Of a DNA stretch of 64,000 bases, positions 22,200-33,160 are shown piece by piece. Both the position numbers and the translations under genes were made by a program. Source of the DNA: Ignelater luminosus. Lineage: Eukaryota > Arthropoda > Insecta > Coleoptera > Elateridae. Location of the stretch: contig VTPC01000007.1 in assembly GCA_011009095.1 (NCBI GenBank), positions 161,710 through 225,709 of the forward strand. Reading direction: 5' to 3'. Under the pieces are notes generated by a model, which saw only the letters and a list, made by a program, of their open reading frames with translations, searched no databases and was not told the origin of the DNA. The number at the start of each line of letters is the position of its first letter. Position 1 is the first letter of the stretch.

Positions 22200-25100
22200 A
22201 ATTTGTATTAAAAATTAATAATAAAATGCATTTCATAAATAATGTGTAGATCAAGTTGAACAGTATTTAATTGTAAACATTTTTTGCATTTACATATTTG
22301 ATGTAAAAAACTTGAAACAATATAAAAGCAGAAATCACAAATAAATTAATTCCGCAAAAATCATGTTGTCTATGAAGGTGACAAAAACAAAATTGTACAT
22401 ATAAAGAAATACACGCTCTGATCTGTTGCGTTGGTTTTGCGTAATTATTGGCAATTTTGGTTTTGTATTTCTTAAAAATGAGTGAAAGTGATAGTGAAGA
22501 GTTTTCATGTACAGTCTTTGTAAAATTATATGAGAATCTGGATTTAAATTCTGTAATAATGACTGTACTTTACAGGTTTTTATTATAATTATGTATTGTA
22601 AATTTAAGAATACTACAAGTATCTAAACAATTTATCTTTTTATTTATTGTAATAGAAACATACGCAAAAATTATTAAGCGATTTAGATCCTCCAAATTCT
22701 CATTTAATTTGGCAAATGCTGTACACCTTCAGAAGAAGAATAAATGTTTTCTTGAAGTTTGTATTTATTTTTTTCGAGTCAGGAAAGTAAAAATCTAGTT
22801 TCCGTAGCAAAATGAATAAAGGAAAGCCTAATTTCGAATACGGTGTTAGCAAAAACATATTAATCAAAACCATAACTATCACATGGCCGTCTCTAGAAAA
22901 AATAACCAAATCATCTGGTAATAACAAAAAACAAACCCCTGTTATTTACTCTTCATATTTAGAAACCCAAATTAATTCTAGACAACCTTGCATTTTGTTC
23001 ACTATTAAAAAAAAGGATGGCCGTCAAAATGCTCACTTCAGCCCGAAAAATAAAGAAGAGACGACAAAATATACCTGAACCTTCGGAAGAATATATGGTT
23101 CTCTTGAAAACAACAACCAATGTGGTTAATTATATACGTATACTTACGATTAGAAATTAAAACTTCTTTGAAAACCACATCAGCTTATTTTTTTATATTT
23201 GCAAGTTGTTGCAATGCAAAACAATTCTTTCCAGAAACAGCTAGATTTTTATGTTACAATCAGACATCGGTTTGCTCCACCGGCAACTACATCAGAACGT
23301 TAAGATATTGCTAATTTACTAATTAAGAAAGTCAGTTTCTCGTGGTAGTTCAAGGTACCTAGTTGGTTAGTGAATTGACAAGTGTTATCTAAACCTTCTG
23401 CGTGCCAATTAGAGAAAATTAAAAAAATAACTATTCAAGTGCTCTCTAATATAATAAAACACTACATTCTAGTGATTTGGATTTAGTCGCTAGTGCAGTC
23501 AGGCCGACCCTGTTGCCGCTAAAACACAGACGTCTGATTATAATAATACAACGAGGGCAAGAATTAAAGGAATAAACGAATAAACTGTAAACTCGTTATA
23601 ATATCGTCTTATTAAAAACATTCCCTTCTGTATGATTCAACCGTTAACAGTTAATACAAAATAACTACTCAACCTCTCATTATTTTTCATTCATAAAAAA
23701 ATAACAAAAAGAAACGGTCAAACCGTTTCCAAGAAATTAACATTCATGACTGGCCGTTTATTATTAGGAATTTCTTATACCTGCTAGAGACGAAAACGAG
23801 AAAAAATCATATGGGACGGATAACAGGTGGCGTTTCAAATTTCAGTATGTTAAAGGCAGTAGCATTTATGCAATTTATAGGAATTCTAAACTTTAGATCT
23901 TTTTGAAAATTAGTAGTAAAAACAATAGTTCCATGGTCTTATTAAATGTGTACGTTCATTTAACTTGCTACATAAAAGTAAAACTAAAAAGCATAAAATG
24001 TCATTGAGACACCTCAATCTGTTTCCCTATTGTTCTGTATATTGCATCGGAAATATACATACACATACAAAAAAAATGTGAAAGCAAATAATCAAAACAA
24101 TAACAGATTAAGTGCAGGTGCTATTGTGGCAAAAACTGGTTTTCAGCAGGAGGAAGGGCTGAAAGCACGGTAACGGAACACTAGCACAAAAGAGTTACGC
24201 AAGCATGAAAGAGAAAAAGAGATGGATGGCATGTCAAACAATGATGGAATCGAGGGAATAAGGCAGGTGATTCAATGAGTATACCCGCAAGGTCAAATTC
24301 GCTCGCTGCATTCACTATCGATGATGCCATAATGTTAGGAGATAAAAATAATCTTTTATTATCGTTCATCATTCACAAATAACATCCATGCAATAATATT
24401 AAAAGATGCTAATTTGTTTTTGTTTTTAATTGTTTAAGATACATAATTTGGTTAAGGCAAGTTCTTTTAAAGTCTTGTTTGTTTGCGGTCAGAGAGTAAT
24501 TATATTCTAACGTGATAACTTGATACGGCAAATTAACACTGCTTCACTTGATCTTGGCATTACAAACGAGCATAGGTAACAACTGTCATGAATTCTGTTT
24601 GTAATTCTGTAACATCTACAATTCTAAAGCTTTGCTGCCAACTTCAAGAAGTGCCTCGGTTTAACGTATCACATATTTTGTTAAGGTCTTAATTGGATTA
24701 ACTAAAGGACTTTTAAGAAAATAAATCTTCATAAATGCTCGAAATTATTATATCTACCGCCGAAGCGAGTAAAAATAATGTTCAAAATTAAAAAAGAAGA
24801 TAAATCGACCGAAACCTTGCTCTGCCTCCAAAACCACTACCGTATCGGCATCTTTCTAAAAAATTGTCTATAAGATACAGAACGCATGGTTGTCATGTTT
24901 TGTCTTTTCTGGAAATAATAACAAACACATTTCTGTAATGTACAGTTTGCATGTCACATCTTAGCCTAATTTTCTTGATACTAAAAGGCAAAAGTATGAT
25001 TTTCTGTCTAACTCTAACCTAACAAATATTCATAAACCGTGATTGGTAAAAATTGAAGATTTTTTTAAATACTTCCTAAGTTTTCAAGCAAAATACTGCA

Positions 25101-26480
25101 TTATTTTGAATTACTATTTTACCAACATGTAGATTGCCCAAAGCGTGTAAGAATTCCATTTAAACAAACCTAACCTAAATTAATTTATCCTAGCCTAAGT
25201 AAATTATGTAAAACCACAATTTTGGATTCGGCACATAAATAAATTCGAGTGGTGACTAAATAAGATTATCAAGGCGAGATTTATACAGTTTACATCGCAC
25301 AAGTTTTGTACTTCACAGGAATTTGCAACAATATTCGTTTAATATCTTTATACAGCTGGTTACACTTTTTTTTACACTACAATAACAAATTTAAAGATTA
25401 GGAACGGCAATCTAAGATAACCAAACAAAATAATTCATGCGCGTTAAATTCCTTCCTTTTCCTTTTAGCAAAATACAATAAAACAATCTACAAACATTTA
25501 TTAATCGTTTGACTTATATCCTTTAAGGGGTCCTGATTATATTTGTAGAACATATCCCCCTATACGCACTCAGCCATCCTCCGTAACTTTCATTTCGATG
25601 ATTCACATATCAAAAGAACAATCACCAAGCTAAGGGGCTTTCCCCTATTTAAAACTATCCAACAACTAACAAAGTATTGATATTTAAAATCATCGTTGTC
25701 TAGGAAGTTACTTGGTTCCACTTATCCCTTGTTTTAAACGGCCACTTGATGCCAGATTTGATCGTTACTTAAATACGGGAATTAGAAATTAGCCTCTAAA
25801 TTCTTAACAAGTATGCTTAATGTGTTGTGTATGGCACAAATTTGAAAATTCAATTCCTTGTAACTATTTAAAAGGAGGTTTTTGAGGTTATGCGCGTTAA
25901 TAAAACCCGAATTCCGAAAATTTGTATGAGATATCTAATTGGATTTACGCAGAAACGAACTAAATTTAAACCGGTAAACGTGAATAAGTAAAATCTAATT
26001 ATAATTAGCTTCTCAAATCGTCTTTTAATTCGAATCGTTTTTTCTTCTTGTTTAGATTAAAATTGTTATTGCGAGATGTTTGTTTAGATATAAATAATGG
26101 TGATGGATTAGTATTAGATAACAATGCAAAACACTTAAAATCCTTCAGATTAGTTCACATACAATGCGTGAAGTTTTTTGCCCCTTTACACTACTATTTA
26201 AACTTAAACTATGAAAAGTTCGGGCATTTGAAGTAGTAATTTTTGTATAAAAATTCTTAAAGGGGCTGCCCTAACCTCAATAATCACTGTATTGTATGTA
26301 ATTATCTAGGGGTTAGAAAAGAGAATGAGACACAGATGTTTTTCGACTTTAAAGCAGTAAAAGCAATTAACTGTGATGAATGAAGAGCCTTATCCAATTT
26401 ACAACAATTTAAATTTATGACGCGACTGTTGTATAAAGTAGATTTTATAGGAAAAAGCCGCAATACTCGAGTTTTAATTT
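22200..26480. other. AT-rich stretch, presumed intron of the KLF6/7-type gene
   Basis: No firm gene. Weak coding-like pieces lie at 22,479-23,078: MSESDSEEFSCTVF from 22,479, a possible donor near 22,576 and acceptor near 22,655, a piece with LSDLDPPNSHLIWQ, and an 88-codon frame at 22,812-23,078. Splicing does not keep one frame, and I recognise no family. Nothing else stands out at 23.1-26.5 kb. Confidence 0.5.
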
Positions 26481-26482
26481 AC

Positions 26483-26584
26483 CTGTTGCCAGTGATCATC
26501 CAGACTCGGCTGTGCCGAGAAGTAACCGGTATCATGAATGTCCTGCAGTTCCCTGAAGATATTAACGCTGGGTAGTATATCCAT
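26483..26584 (-). CDS. luna: First coding exon of a KLF6/KLF7-type Krueppel-like factor (luna orthologue)
   Basis: The minus-strand exon encodes 34 residues from ATG (26,584) to a phase-0 donor, CAG|GTAAAT, at 26,482. The peptide starts [18 protein letters not shown] and contains [10 protein letters not shown] and HWQQ at its end. Vertebrate KLF6 starts MDVLPMCSIFQELQIVHE with TGYFSALPSLEEYWQQ, and KLF7 is similar. Each of these N-termini ends with WQQ, which to my knowledge is also where the vertebrate coding exon 1 ends, so the intron position seems conserved. The family are nuclear transcription factors with three C-terminal C2H2 fingers that bind GC/CACCC boxes. No TCLELERYL-type second exon or zinc-finger exon was seen at lower coordinates, so intron 1 probably exceeds 26 kb. 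The symbol is by orthology to Drosophila luna. Confidence 0.9.
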
Positions 26585-27419
26585 TTTAGAAAAATAAAAA
26601 TGTAGTAAAAAACGTAGTCACAAATGTAGTCACAGAAGAAAATGCAGCACAACAAAAACACAAAAATCACAACACATTCGTGAATGAGATCGGAAGGCTC
26701 TTATTCTTCAAAAAGGTGTCTTACTATCTATACTTGTGATTCAACAACGGTTAAACACGCGGTCACGTTGCCGGCATATTTCTAATCTACAACTAATAAC
26801 AGTATATCAAAGAACTAACAAAAAACAATATTGATCCCGGTCTGACACTTGAGTAAAACGCGGCTAAATGCGTTAACATCCACACTTGGCGGTGAATACG
26901 CTGAAAACGCAATGCGTCGCCGTTTAAATCCCCAAAATTCCAAGGAGCCGTTGAGGGTAGCAACCGGCAAAACTTATACGTAGACTGGGGATGTTTTCGG
27001 TGTTGTTATTTCGTTTGAATGACCTCCAAAATTTGAATATGGAAGCAGGTGTCGCTGTCGGTCAAAAGCGTACGTCACCTCTATAACAACAGGCCTTCGC
27101 GGCGCGACTGCCCGAGCTGGAAATCGTACAGTTGGTGAACGTAGTACGGTTGTTCACAAAGCCCTCGCCGCTGGCGCCACAAACAAAATTGCTTCGATCG
27201 TCGGCGCAGACAGAGTGCGCTCTATACAAAAATGCATCGACCAACCAAATTTCTAACGTTTGAAACAATTCGCACTATTTAATGCACAACTGTTCGACAC
27301 GAGCCGAGATATGTACGTTGGTACTTACTAATTAATTAAAATTAACATCTATTATAGCACCTTGATATATTTCACATATAAATACTCGTTAGCCATTTTG
27401 AATGTGGCGGTCCTCAATT
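26585..27419 (-). promoter_or_regulatory. Probable 5' UTR and promoter of the KLF6/7-type gene
   Basis: Directly upstream of the start codon in the minus-strand direction. It is less AT-rich and richer in CpG than the surrounding DNA, most clearly at about 26,850-26,960 and 27,060-27,220 (for example GCGGCGCGACTGCCCGAG). It contains a CRE-like TGACGTA on the minus strand at 27,071-27,077 and a TATA-like TTGTATAGAG at about 27,224. A 68-codon minus-strand frame at 27,062-27,268 has no family match and is not called. The transcription start is not determined. Confidence 0.5.
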
Positions 27420-27429
27420 GGGAATTCCC
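27420..27429. promoter_or_regulatory. Palindromic kappaB-like site GGGAATTCCC
   Basis: A perfect 10-bp palindrome matching the Rel/NF-kB/Dorsal consensus GGGRNNYYCC, about 840 bp upstream of the KLF6/7-type start codon. It is followed closely by GGACGTTCCC, a near match. The sequence is seen directly; function is inference. Confidence 0.35.
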
Positions 27430-28254
27430 GGACGTTCCCAGAAGAAACACACATTTCCTCGCACCACAGTATTCTGCACACGTATTTTCTCCAAATTAGT
27501 TTGTATTTTATAAATTAACACACCAACACGAAAATTTCTATGTAATCAATCCAAAACCCTAAACTTTATTTAAGGAAAACCTTTTTGGCTACAAATGAAG
27601 ATTTTGAGCAGAATTCAAAATTAAACAACTGGAGTTTTAAACCGTTAGATGAATCGTAAACATCATTTGCATCTAAAAGAGATCAAAATTCAAATTGGGA
27701 CGTTAGAAATTAAATTAGAAACTTGGAGGTTACGAATAGGATTATGAAAAATAAATTGCAACCACAATTACTAACCAAGATTAACTTTTAAAAAACAATT
27801 TTTCTATAAAACTCCACATTTATTGCTATTGGGAATTTAATATACAGGGTGTCTTGAAATTCATGATTCAGCCGTCAATAAAGAATAAGCGGAAATAAAG
27901 AGTAAATCCAGTGAAAATGCAAGCAAGATCATGATGAAAATTAAAATAAAAAAAATCGATTATATCGAAAACTATTCGAGATATCGAAATACCGATTATG
28001 GCGATTATGTATCTGTAATCAGGAGAAGATTCTAAGTTGATTTCATATATAACGTGTCCTGTAAAAATTACGGGAACCTGGCAACGGACCCATGGAATGC
28101 ACGAATTCAGAAACGAAATGTTTAAATTTCGTTGAAAATGTCAAAATCTCCATATCTACTATTACCAAAAATCAATCACGCTACAAATAACACATATTAA
28201 TAAAGAGTGCTGACTTATTTTAATAACTAGTTTAACAAATTAAGAAAGAAATAA
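27430..28254. other. AT-rich stretch with a MITE-like terminus
   Basis: TACAGGGTGTCTTGAAATTC at 27,843-27,862 is a typical CAGGGTGT-type transposon end. The sequence after it (ATCGATTATATCGAAAAC, GAGATATCGAAATACC) resembles MITE interior. I did not find a matching inverted end. Confidence 0.45.
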
Positions 28255-28460
28255 TTACTAGATTTGTTCAATATTTCGTCTTCTTCCTGGATATATAGAT
28301 GGTTAACCTCCGACATACATTTTCCCGCATGTTTTGAATATACCCGGTGTTATTACTGTAACTGCTTCAAGTAAACGTGTGAGTTCCAAAGACTTTCTTC
28401 TTTTCAAATCTTTAGGGAACAAAATAGAAAAGATTGAAATCTGGAGACCTCGGAGGCCAG
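28255..28460 (-). pseudogene. 3' end of a Tc1/mariner-like transposase gene
   Basis: Minus-strand translation starting near 28,460 gives WPPRSPDFNLFYF, the conserved block around the third catalytic residue of Tc1/mariner-like transposases (usually W..RSPDL.P.DFFLW). Here the terminal part of that block has decayed. It continues with LKRRKSLELTRLLEAVT and, after a frame change, MRENVCRRLTIYI, matching the C-terminal V...M..RL..CI... region. Only this 3' part is present. Confidence 0.7.
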
Positions 28461-29383
28461 TTTTACTAGTTTTGGTAACATCTAGTTAACTATGAAGATT
28501 TCGACATCTTCCCGCTCTTTATTATCCATTTATTTTTTATAAGGAGGCTCTGCAGTGTTAGGTGAATCTTGAGGTGGGTGTAAGGGAAAGGGAATGAACT
28601 TACATGCACCTTACCTCACGTAAATAAAGTTAGCACACCCTATTTGTACAAATGAAAAAAGATCGTCTATAATTTAGGACTAATTTAAGACTAATTTGTA
28701 CCCAGAAAATTACAATTTGTATCCACGCCGTTTAGCCAGAATACTGTTTTGAAAAGTGGGGGTGCTAGCTTGACTCAAGCCAAAACATTTTGTATGACTG
28801 ATGCATAGAACTAGTTTAAGACTAATTTATACCCACGTGCATATTGCAAACAATATATAGACAAATAAATTTTAGTTTAAAACTCGATTTAAGCTCATAA
28901 TCCTCATATTTCTTTTGGTCGCTAACTACTAATTCAAAATGGCAGATTCCGTAGATTAGCTAACCTAAATACTACAAAAACATTCCATTTCCTCCTATTC
29001 GTTTGCTTGCAAGGCTAATTATACAAAGAAGTCTTGACATCTACATATTGTTGTAGTCTTCGTAATATACACCGCGTTCGTTTTAACATCTACTATAGGG
29101 AATTAGTATGAGAAATCTGAAATATGCCAAATAGTTCGTTCTCGAATAAAAGTCGGTGAAATTAATAGTTGCAATCGATAGATAAGATATTCTAACGTAC
29201 TGTCCGAAAATATTACCCTTAATATTGGACCAATATTGTAAAAATTGCTTTTTGTTGTATGAAAAAGCATCATCAGTTTTCATTTCTAATTTATTATTTC
29301 TTGTACGTTTTTCGAATACAAGAATAATAACAAATTATTTAAATTGTTATTAAATTAAAGATTAATAACAAATAAAATTTTAA
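28461..29383. other. Non-coding stretch, no gene seen
   Basis: No recognisable coding sequence or RNA. The local plus strand at 28,545-28,625 is G-rich, without a family match. This stretch separates the mariner-like remnant from the LINE target duplication. Confidence 0.5.
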
Positions 29384-29396
29384 AAAAAGTCTTGCT

Positions 29397-29474
29397 TGTA
29401 ACGGGGTTCGATCTTGCATTCGAAGAGCACGTGCGCTTTAGCAAGCAGTAATAACCATTGAACCACGGAGGCGT
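29397..29474 (-). repeat. tRNA-like module at the LINE 3' terminus
   Basis: On the minus strand: GCCTCCGTGGTTCAATGGTT (A-box-like TGGTTCAATGGTTA), then GCTTGCTAAAGC (stem-loop with GCT at the anticodon position), a long variable-like GTGCTCTTC, then a B-box-like AGATCGAACCC. It recalls tRNA-Ser(GCU), but the T-stem does not pair. It lies inside the 13-bp target duplications, so it entered with the LINE. Confidence 0.55.
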
Positions 29475-29927
29475 GTCATCGCTGGGTGCTGCTCGTTCAG
29501 AGCAGCGGCTTTAGACTCTAAGCGTCTCTGAAGCCTTGATTGAAAGGTGTTGTGTGGGGGGAGGGAGCCAGAGCGCGTTACTCCATCGTAGGTCCGTGGG
29601 GGCAGGTGTAGTTGGAGATTGAATTAGAAGAAGTGGCAAGGTGGGTGAGGTGGCTTGGGAGGCCACGCGGTTAGATGGTACGTGGAGGCGGGAGAGTTGA
29701 CGGGGCTGTGGAGGTGAAGACTGATGTTGCTGATGATTGCAGTATGGGGCGGGCGAGAGATATCAGAGAAGGGTTGTGTGATGTGTGATGAAGATGTGTG
29801 ATGTGTTGTGTGTGATTGAAAGAGTGTGGGAAACGGTTCTTTTCAGAACCACCACCCCCCACAGTTCGCGCTGTGGGAGGATTTGGGGGTATGGTGGTTA
29901 AATATGAGGGGGGGTGGTTTGAGGGGG

Positions 29928-31440
29928 TTATCTGTATGTTAATGGCGTGGAATCAAGTACCTCCTGTAGGTCAGGAGGGAGGTCCTGGGTGCATTGGAGG
30001 AATCTGGAGGGAGGGTGTTTCATTTTCACCCTCGGTTTCCAGCGGTTGCTGCTTGGATGAGAACGGAGGATGTCTAGGATGAAGATATTGTTGGTGGCAA
30101 TGGCTTTGGAGGTGAAGCGATGTCTTAGGAGTTCGAGACGGGCGTCTACAGGGGGAATCCCAGCGCGGTCGCAAACCTCCCCGGAGGGGTGGAAACGATC
30201 GAGGCCGAGAATCCTCCTGCAGATGGCCCTCTCTTTGGATAGGAGTTGTTTGATGAAACGCTTGTGGGAGGTGGAGAAGCAAGAGAATCTGTAATCTAGG
30301 ATGGGTCGGATGTAGGTTTTATATGTGTGGATGAGGGTGCGGGGGTGGCAGCCGGTGATGCCGCCACGGATCTTGGAGAGGAGGGAGGCGCGTATCCGCA
30401 CTGACGACAGGCAGAGCCGCGTCTCCTCTGCCCAGTTAAGGGTGGCGGAGAAGGTGATACCGAGGTACTTGATGTGTGGGGATAGCTCAAGGGGGGATCC
30501 CCAGAGGTTCAGGTGGATGTTATTGGAGGTGAGGCGGCGGGTTTGTGATTGATGTTTATGGGGGAAGAGGATGGTTTGGGTTTTGTTTGGATTGGGTTTT
30601 ATATGCCACCGCCGGAACCAAACCTCTAGCCTCGCAAGTTCTTGTGAGAGGATCCTGGAGCCGGCGGCGGTGGTCCCGGCCGACACCCAAAGGGCGGTGT
30701 CGTCCGCGTATTAGACCAGGCAGGTATTGGGATGTTGGGGGAGGGGGATACCTCGGCAGTAGAGGGTGAAGAGTACGGGAGAGAGGATGGCCCCTTGGGG
30801 GACACCTGCGAGGGGGGTGAATTTTTGCGAGAGGTTTTGGCCGAGTCGGACTTGGTGTTGTCGGTGAGACAGGAAGCTGTTGATAACGCGGACGAAGGGG
30901 AGGGAGAGGTTGGCTCGAATGAGCATGAGGAGGAGTCCCTCATGCCAAACCTTATCGAAAGCACGTTCGATGTCTAAAAATGTGGCTATAACGCAGCGGC
31001 CGGAATTTATTGCTCTGCTGGCGTCTGAGTGGAGGCGGAGAATAAGATCGTTAGTGGATCTGCCTTTCCGAAAGCCGAATTGGTGATTGGGGATTATGTC
31101 ATGGTCAGTGGCGAATGTGGTGAGTCGGTCGGTGAGGATCCTCTCGAAGATCTTGCCGAGAACGTTGAGGAGGGCGATGGGTCTGTAGGAGTCGGGGTCG
31201 GAGGCTGGCTTGTTTGGTTTGAGGAGCATGATGACCTGAGCGGTTTTCCAGGCGAAGGGGAAGTAGCCGCTGAATAAGCAGCAGTTAAAAATGATGGTGA
31301 GCAGGGTGATAGCGAGCGGGGGAAGATGGCGCAGAGCCCTTCTGGTGATGGTGTCCTTGCCGGGGGCGGAGTTTTTGCCGGAGGCGATGGCGGTGGATGT
31401 TTCGATTTCACTGATGGGGGCGATAATGTCTGGGCGAGGT
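29928..31440 (-). pseudogene. LINE reverse transcriptase region
   Basis: Minus-strand motifs in order: SYRPIALLNVLGKIFERIL, HQFGFRKGRSTNDLILRL, FLDIERAFDKVWHEGLL, GVPQGAILSPVLFTLY, YADDTALWVS (catalytic YADD), WFRRWHIKPNPNKTQTILF, IKYLGITFSATLNWAE, and a C-terminal domain through LDRFHPSGEVCDRAGIPP to the stop at 29,928. This is the fingers/palm/thumb order of Jockey/CR1-like LINEs. One in-frame TAA lies just before YADD (30,711-30,713). Otherwise the 31,229-29,928 frame is open. The join to the endonuclease frame is at a homopolymer of nine G on the plus strand (31,453-31,461), suggesting a slip there. The enzyme would reverse-transcribe LINE RNA at the nicked target. Confidence 0.9.
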
Positions 31441-31443
31441 AGT

Positions 31444-32440
31444 TCAGGAAGAGGGGGGGGGAACCATCACCAGGGGATGGATTTCGCGGAGGTTTTCAAT
31501 GCGCTCGTTGACTCGATGTAAATGGCGATCGTAGAAGAGGGGGTCTGTGGGTGGCTGGTGGATGTTTGCCAGGATGTCAGCAAAGAGGTCAGCCTGGGAT
31601 TGGGGGTTGGTAATTTTGTCGCCATGGTTGTCTAGATGTTGGAGTCTGGAGCGTTTTTGGCCCGTGAGGGACTGGAATTTTTGCCAGAATTGGCGGCCTT
31701 GTCGGTGATCCAGGCTAGAGCAGGCAACAGTCCAACGTTCTTCCCTGAACCGGGTGGTGTTTCGCCGGACCAGGGCGTTGAGTCTGTTCCACTGCGTCTT
31801 GACCAAAGGATCTCGAGTTCTGAGAAACAGGCGGTATACTCTGCGTTTATCTTGGATGATGCTGCGAATGGCCGGGGGAAGGGGTGGACGGTGCAGTTTT
31901 ATTGTTCTTTCCGGCACAGCCACACGGACGGCGTCACGGATGGTGTTAGTAAGGAGTTGGATGGTGGCGTCGATGTCTTGGATGTTGGATAGAGGAGGGT
32001 TAGGTGGGAGGTGGGTCTCGATGTGGGATTGGAACTCGTCCCAGCGGGCTTTGTTCCAGTCCCTGATGGTACGGGTGGGGAAGGAGCGGTGAGGGAGGGA
32101 GAGGAGAGAGGAGGACGTTATTAGGGGCAGGTGGTCGGAGGCCACGGAAGTGGCGATGTGGGCTGGTTCATTGAAGAAGGGTGTGAGGGAGTCAGTGATG
32201 AGGATGTGATCGGGGATGGAGAAGCCGCCGTTGCCTATGAAGGTAGGGTTATCGTTGGGGATATGGTAGAGGGGTAGGCGAAGGATGGTATCGGCAAGGG
32301 AGTCGCCTCTCGGGTTGGATGCCCCGTCCCCGAAGGAGATGTGACGCGCATAGAAGTCGCCCATCACGATCGCCCGCGGAAGCGAGGCAGCGTATTCGAG
32401 GAAGTCGACTGGAAGAGGGTCACGACCCGGTGGGAGGTTT
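31444..32440 (-). pseudogene. LINE AP-endonuclease C-terminal half and linker
   Basis: A minus-strand open frame with PPGRDPLPVDFLEYAASLPR, VMGDFYARHISFGD (the GDFN-H metal-binding motif, with Tyr in place of Asn), NPTFIGNGGFSIPDHILIT and SDHLPLI (catalytic SDH). It then passes through the linker RDWNKARWDEFQSHIE to IHPLVMVPPPSS. The N-terminal third of the endonuclease is missing because the element is 5' truncated. The first 15 or so codons of the 346-codon frame belong to flanking DNA. Confidence 0.88.
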
Positions 32441-32470
32441 GTATTTTCATATAGTATAAAAAGTCTTGCT

Positions 32471-33160
32471 AGGAGTTTGCGCATTAGAGAAAAAAATTAT
32501 TCCAAACATTTTTATACTTTATAAACATAATTTGTTTCTTTGACACTCGGTATTTATTATTTCAAACTATCAACAAAAAAATACATACGTAAAATATGAT
32601 CTAGGTACCTTCATATATACAGGACATAATGATATCTTTCTTAAAACAAAATTATAACGTAGCAATAAACAATCAAATGAACTGCAATTTATTTGCCAAT
32701 ACAAATTTTTAACGAAAACCAAGTCAAAGCATCATCTTTTGCACAACACACCACCGATGTTTGACTGAGTAATGTACAATTTAGTTGACTTTAATCTCAT
32801 GCAACAGTTTTTCTAAAATATGTTTGTATTAAAAATGAATTTTGAGCGCCTTTCTTATATTAGAGGGTTCCAGTGTGCGTCGCCAGTAAGACAACTGAAA
32901 CTGTGTACTATACGAGGGCACCTTAAGAAATTCCACCATAGGCACCATATTGTCTTAATGCCGACTTGCTTTTTTAACCTTGAATTTGTTTCCGGTATTT
33001 AACATTTCTGTCTGGATCAATATTGACGTCACACCTTCATAGTGAATCTAGCTTCTCCTGAGTTAAGCAGCTAGGAATTTACTTATTTGTTTAAAAATAA
33101 AGCAAAAACGAAACGAATGGTACTCCTTTTGCCTGTTGTTAATAAAATAGTCCTCTGTCA
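32471..33160. other. AT-rich non-coding stretch
   Basis: No recognisable coding sequence or repeat. The 60-codon plus frame at 32,820 has no family features. Confidence 0.5.

Larger units (their letters stand above)
29397..32457 (-). mobile_element. 5'-truncated Jockey-type LINE with tRNA-like 3' end
   Basis: The insertion is bounded by 13-bp direct repeats AAAAAGTCTTGCT at 29,384-29,396 and 32,458-32,470, the expected target-site duplication of a non-LTR retrotransposon. On the minus strand it contains the endonuclease C-terminal half and a nearly complete reverse transcriptase, then about 530 bp of 3' sequence ending in a tRNA-like module. The 5' part of the element (ORF1 and the endonuclease N-terminus) is absent. 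It is strongly GC-rich, unlike the AT-rich host DNA, and its frames are nearly open, so the insertion looks fairly young. Confidence 0.9.

Noticed and set aside
1-26480. Zinc-finger exons of the KLF6/7-type gene on the minus strand
   Set aside because: Looked for C2H2 finger patterns and the TCLELERYL-like second exon, and found none in the window.
27062-27268. 68-codon minus-strand frame upstream of the KLF6/7-type exon
   Set aside because: Lies in the CpG-richer promoter/5' UTR region and shows no family features.
30732-31277. Several Gly/Glu-rich plus-strand open frames
   Set aside because: They are antisense shadows of the GC-rich LINE reverse transcriptase gene on the minus strand.
31636-32092. 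112- and 118-codon plus-strand frames
   Set aside because: Antisense shadows of the LINE endonuclease/linker frame.
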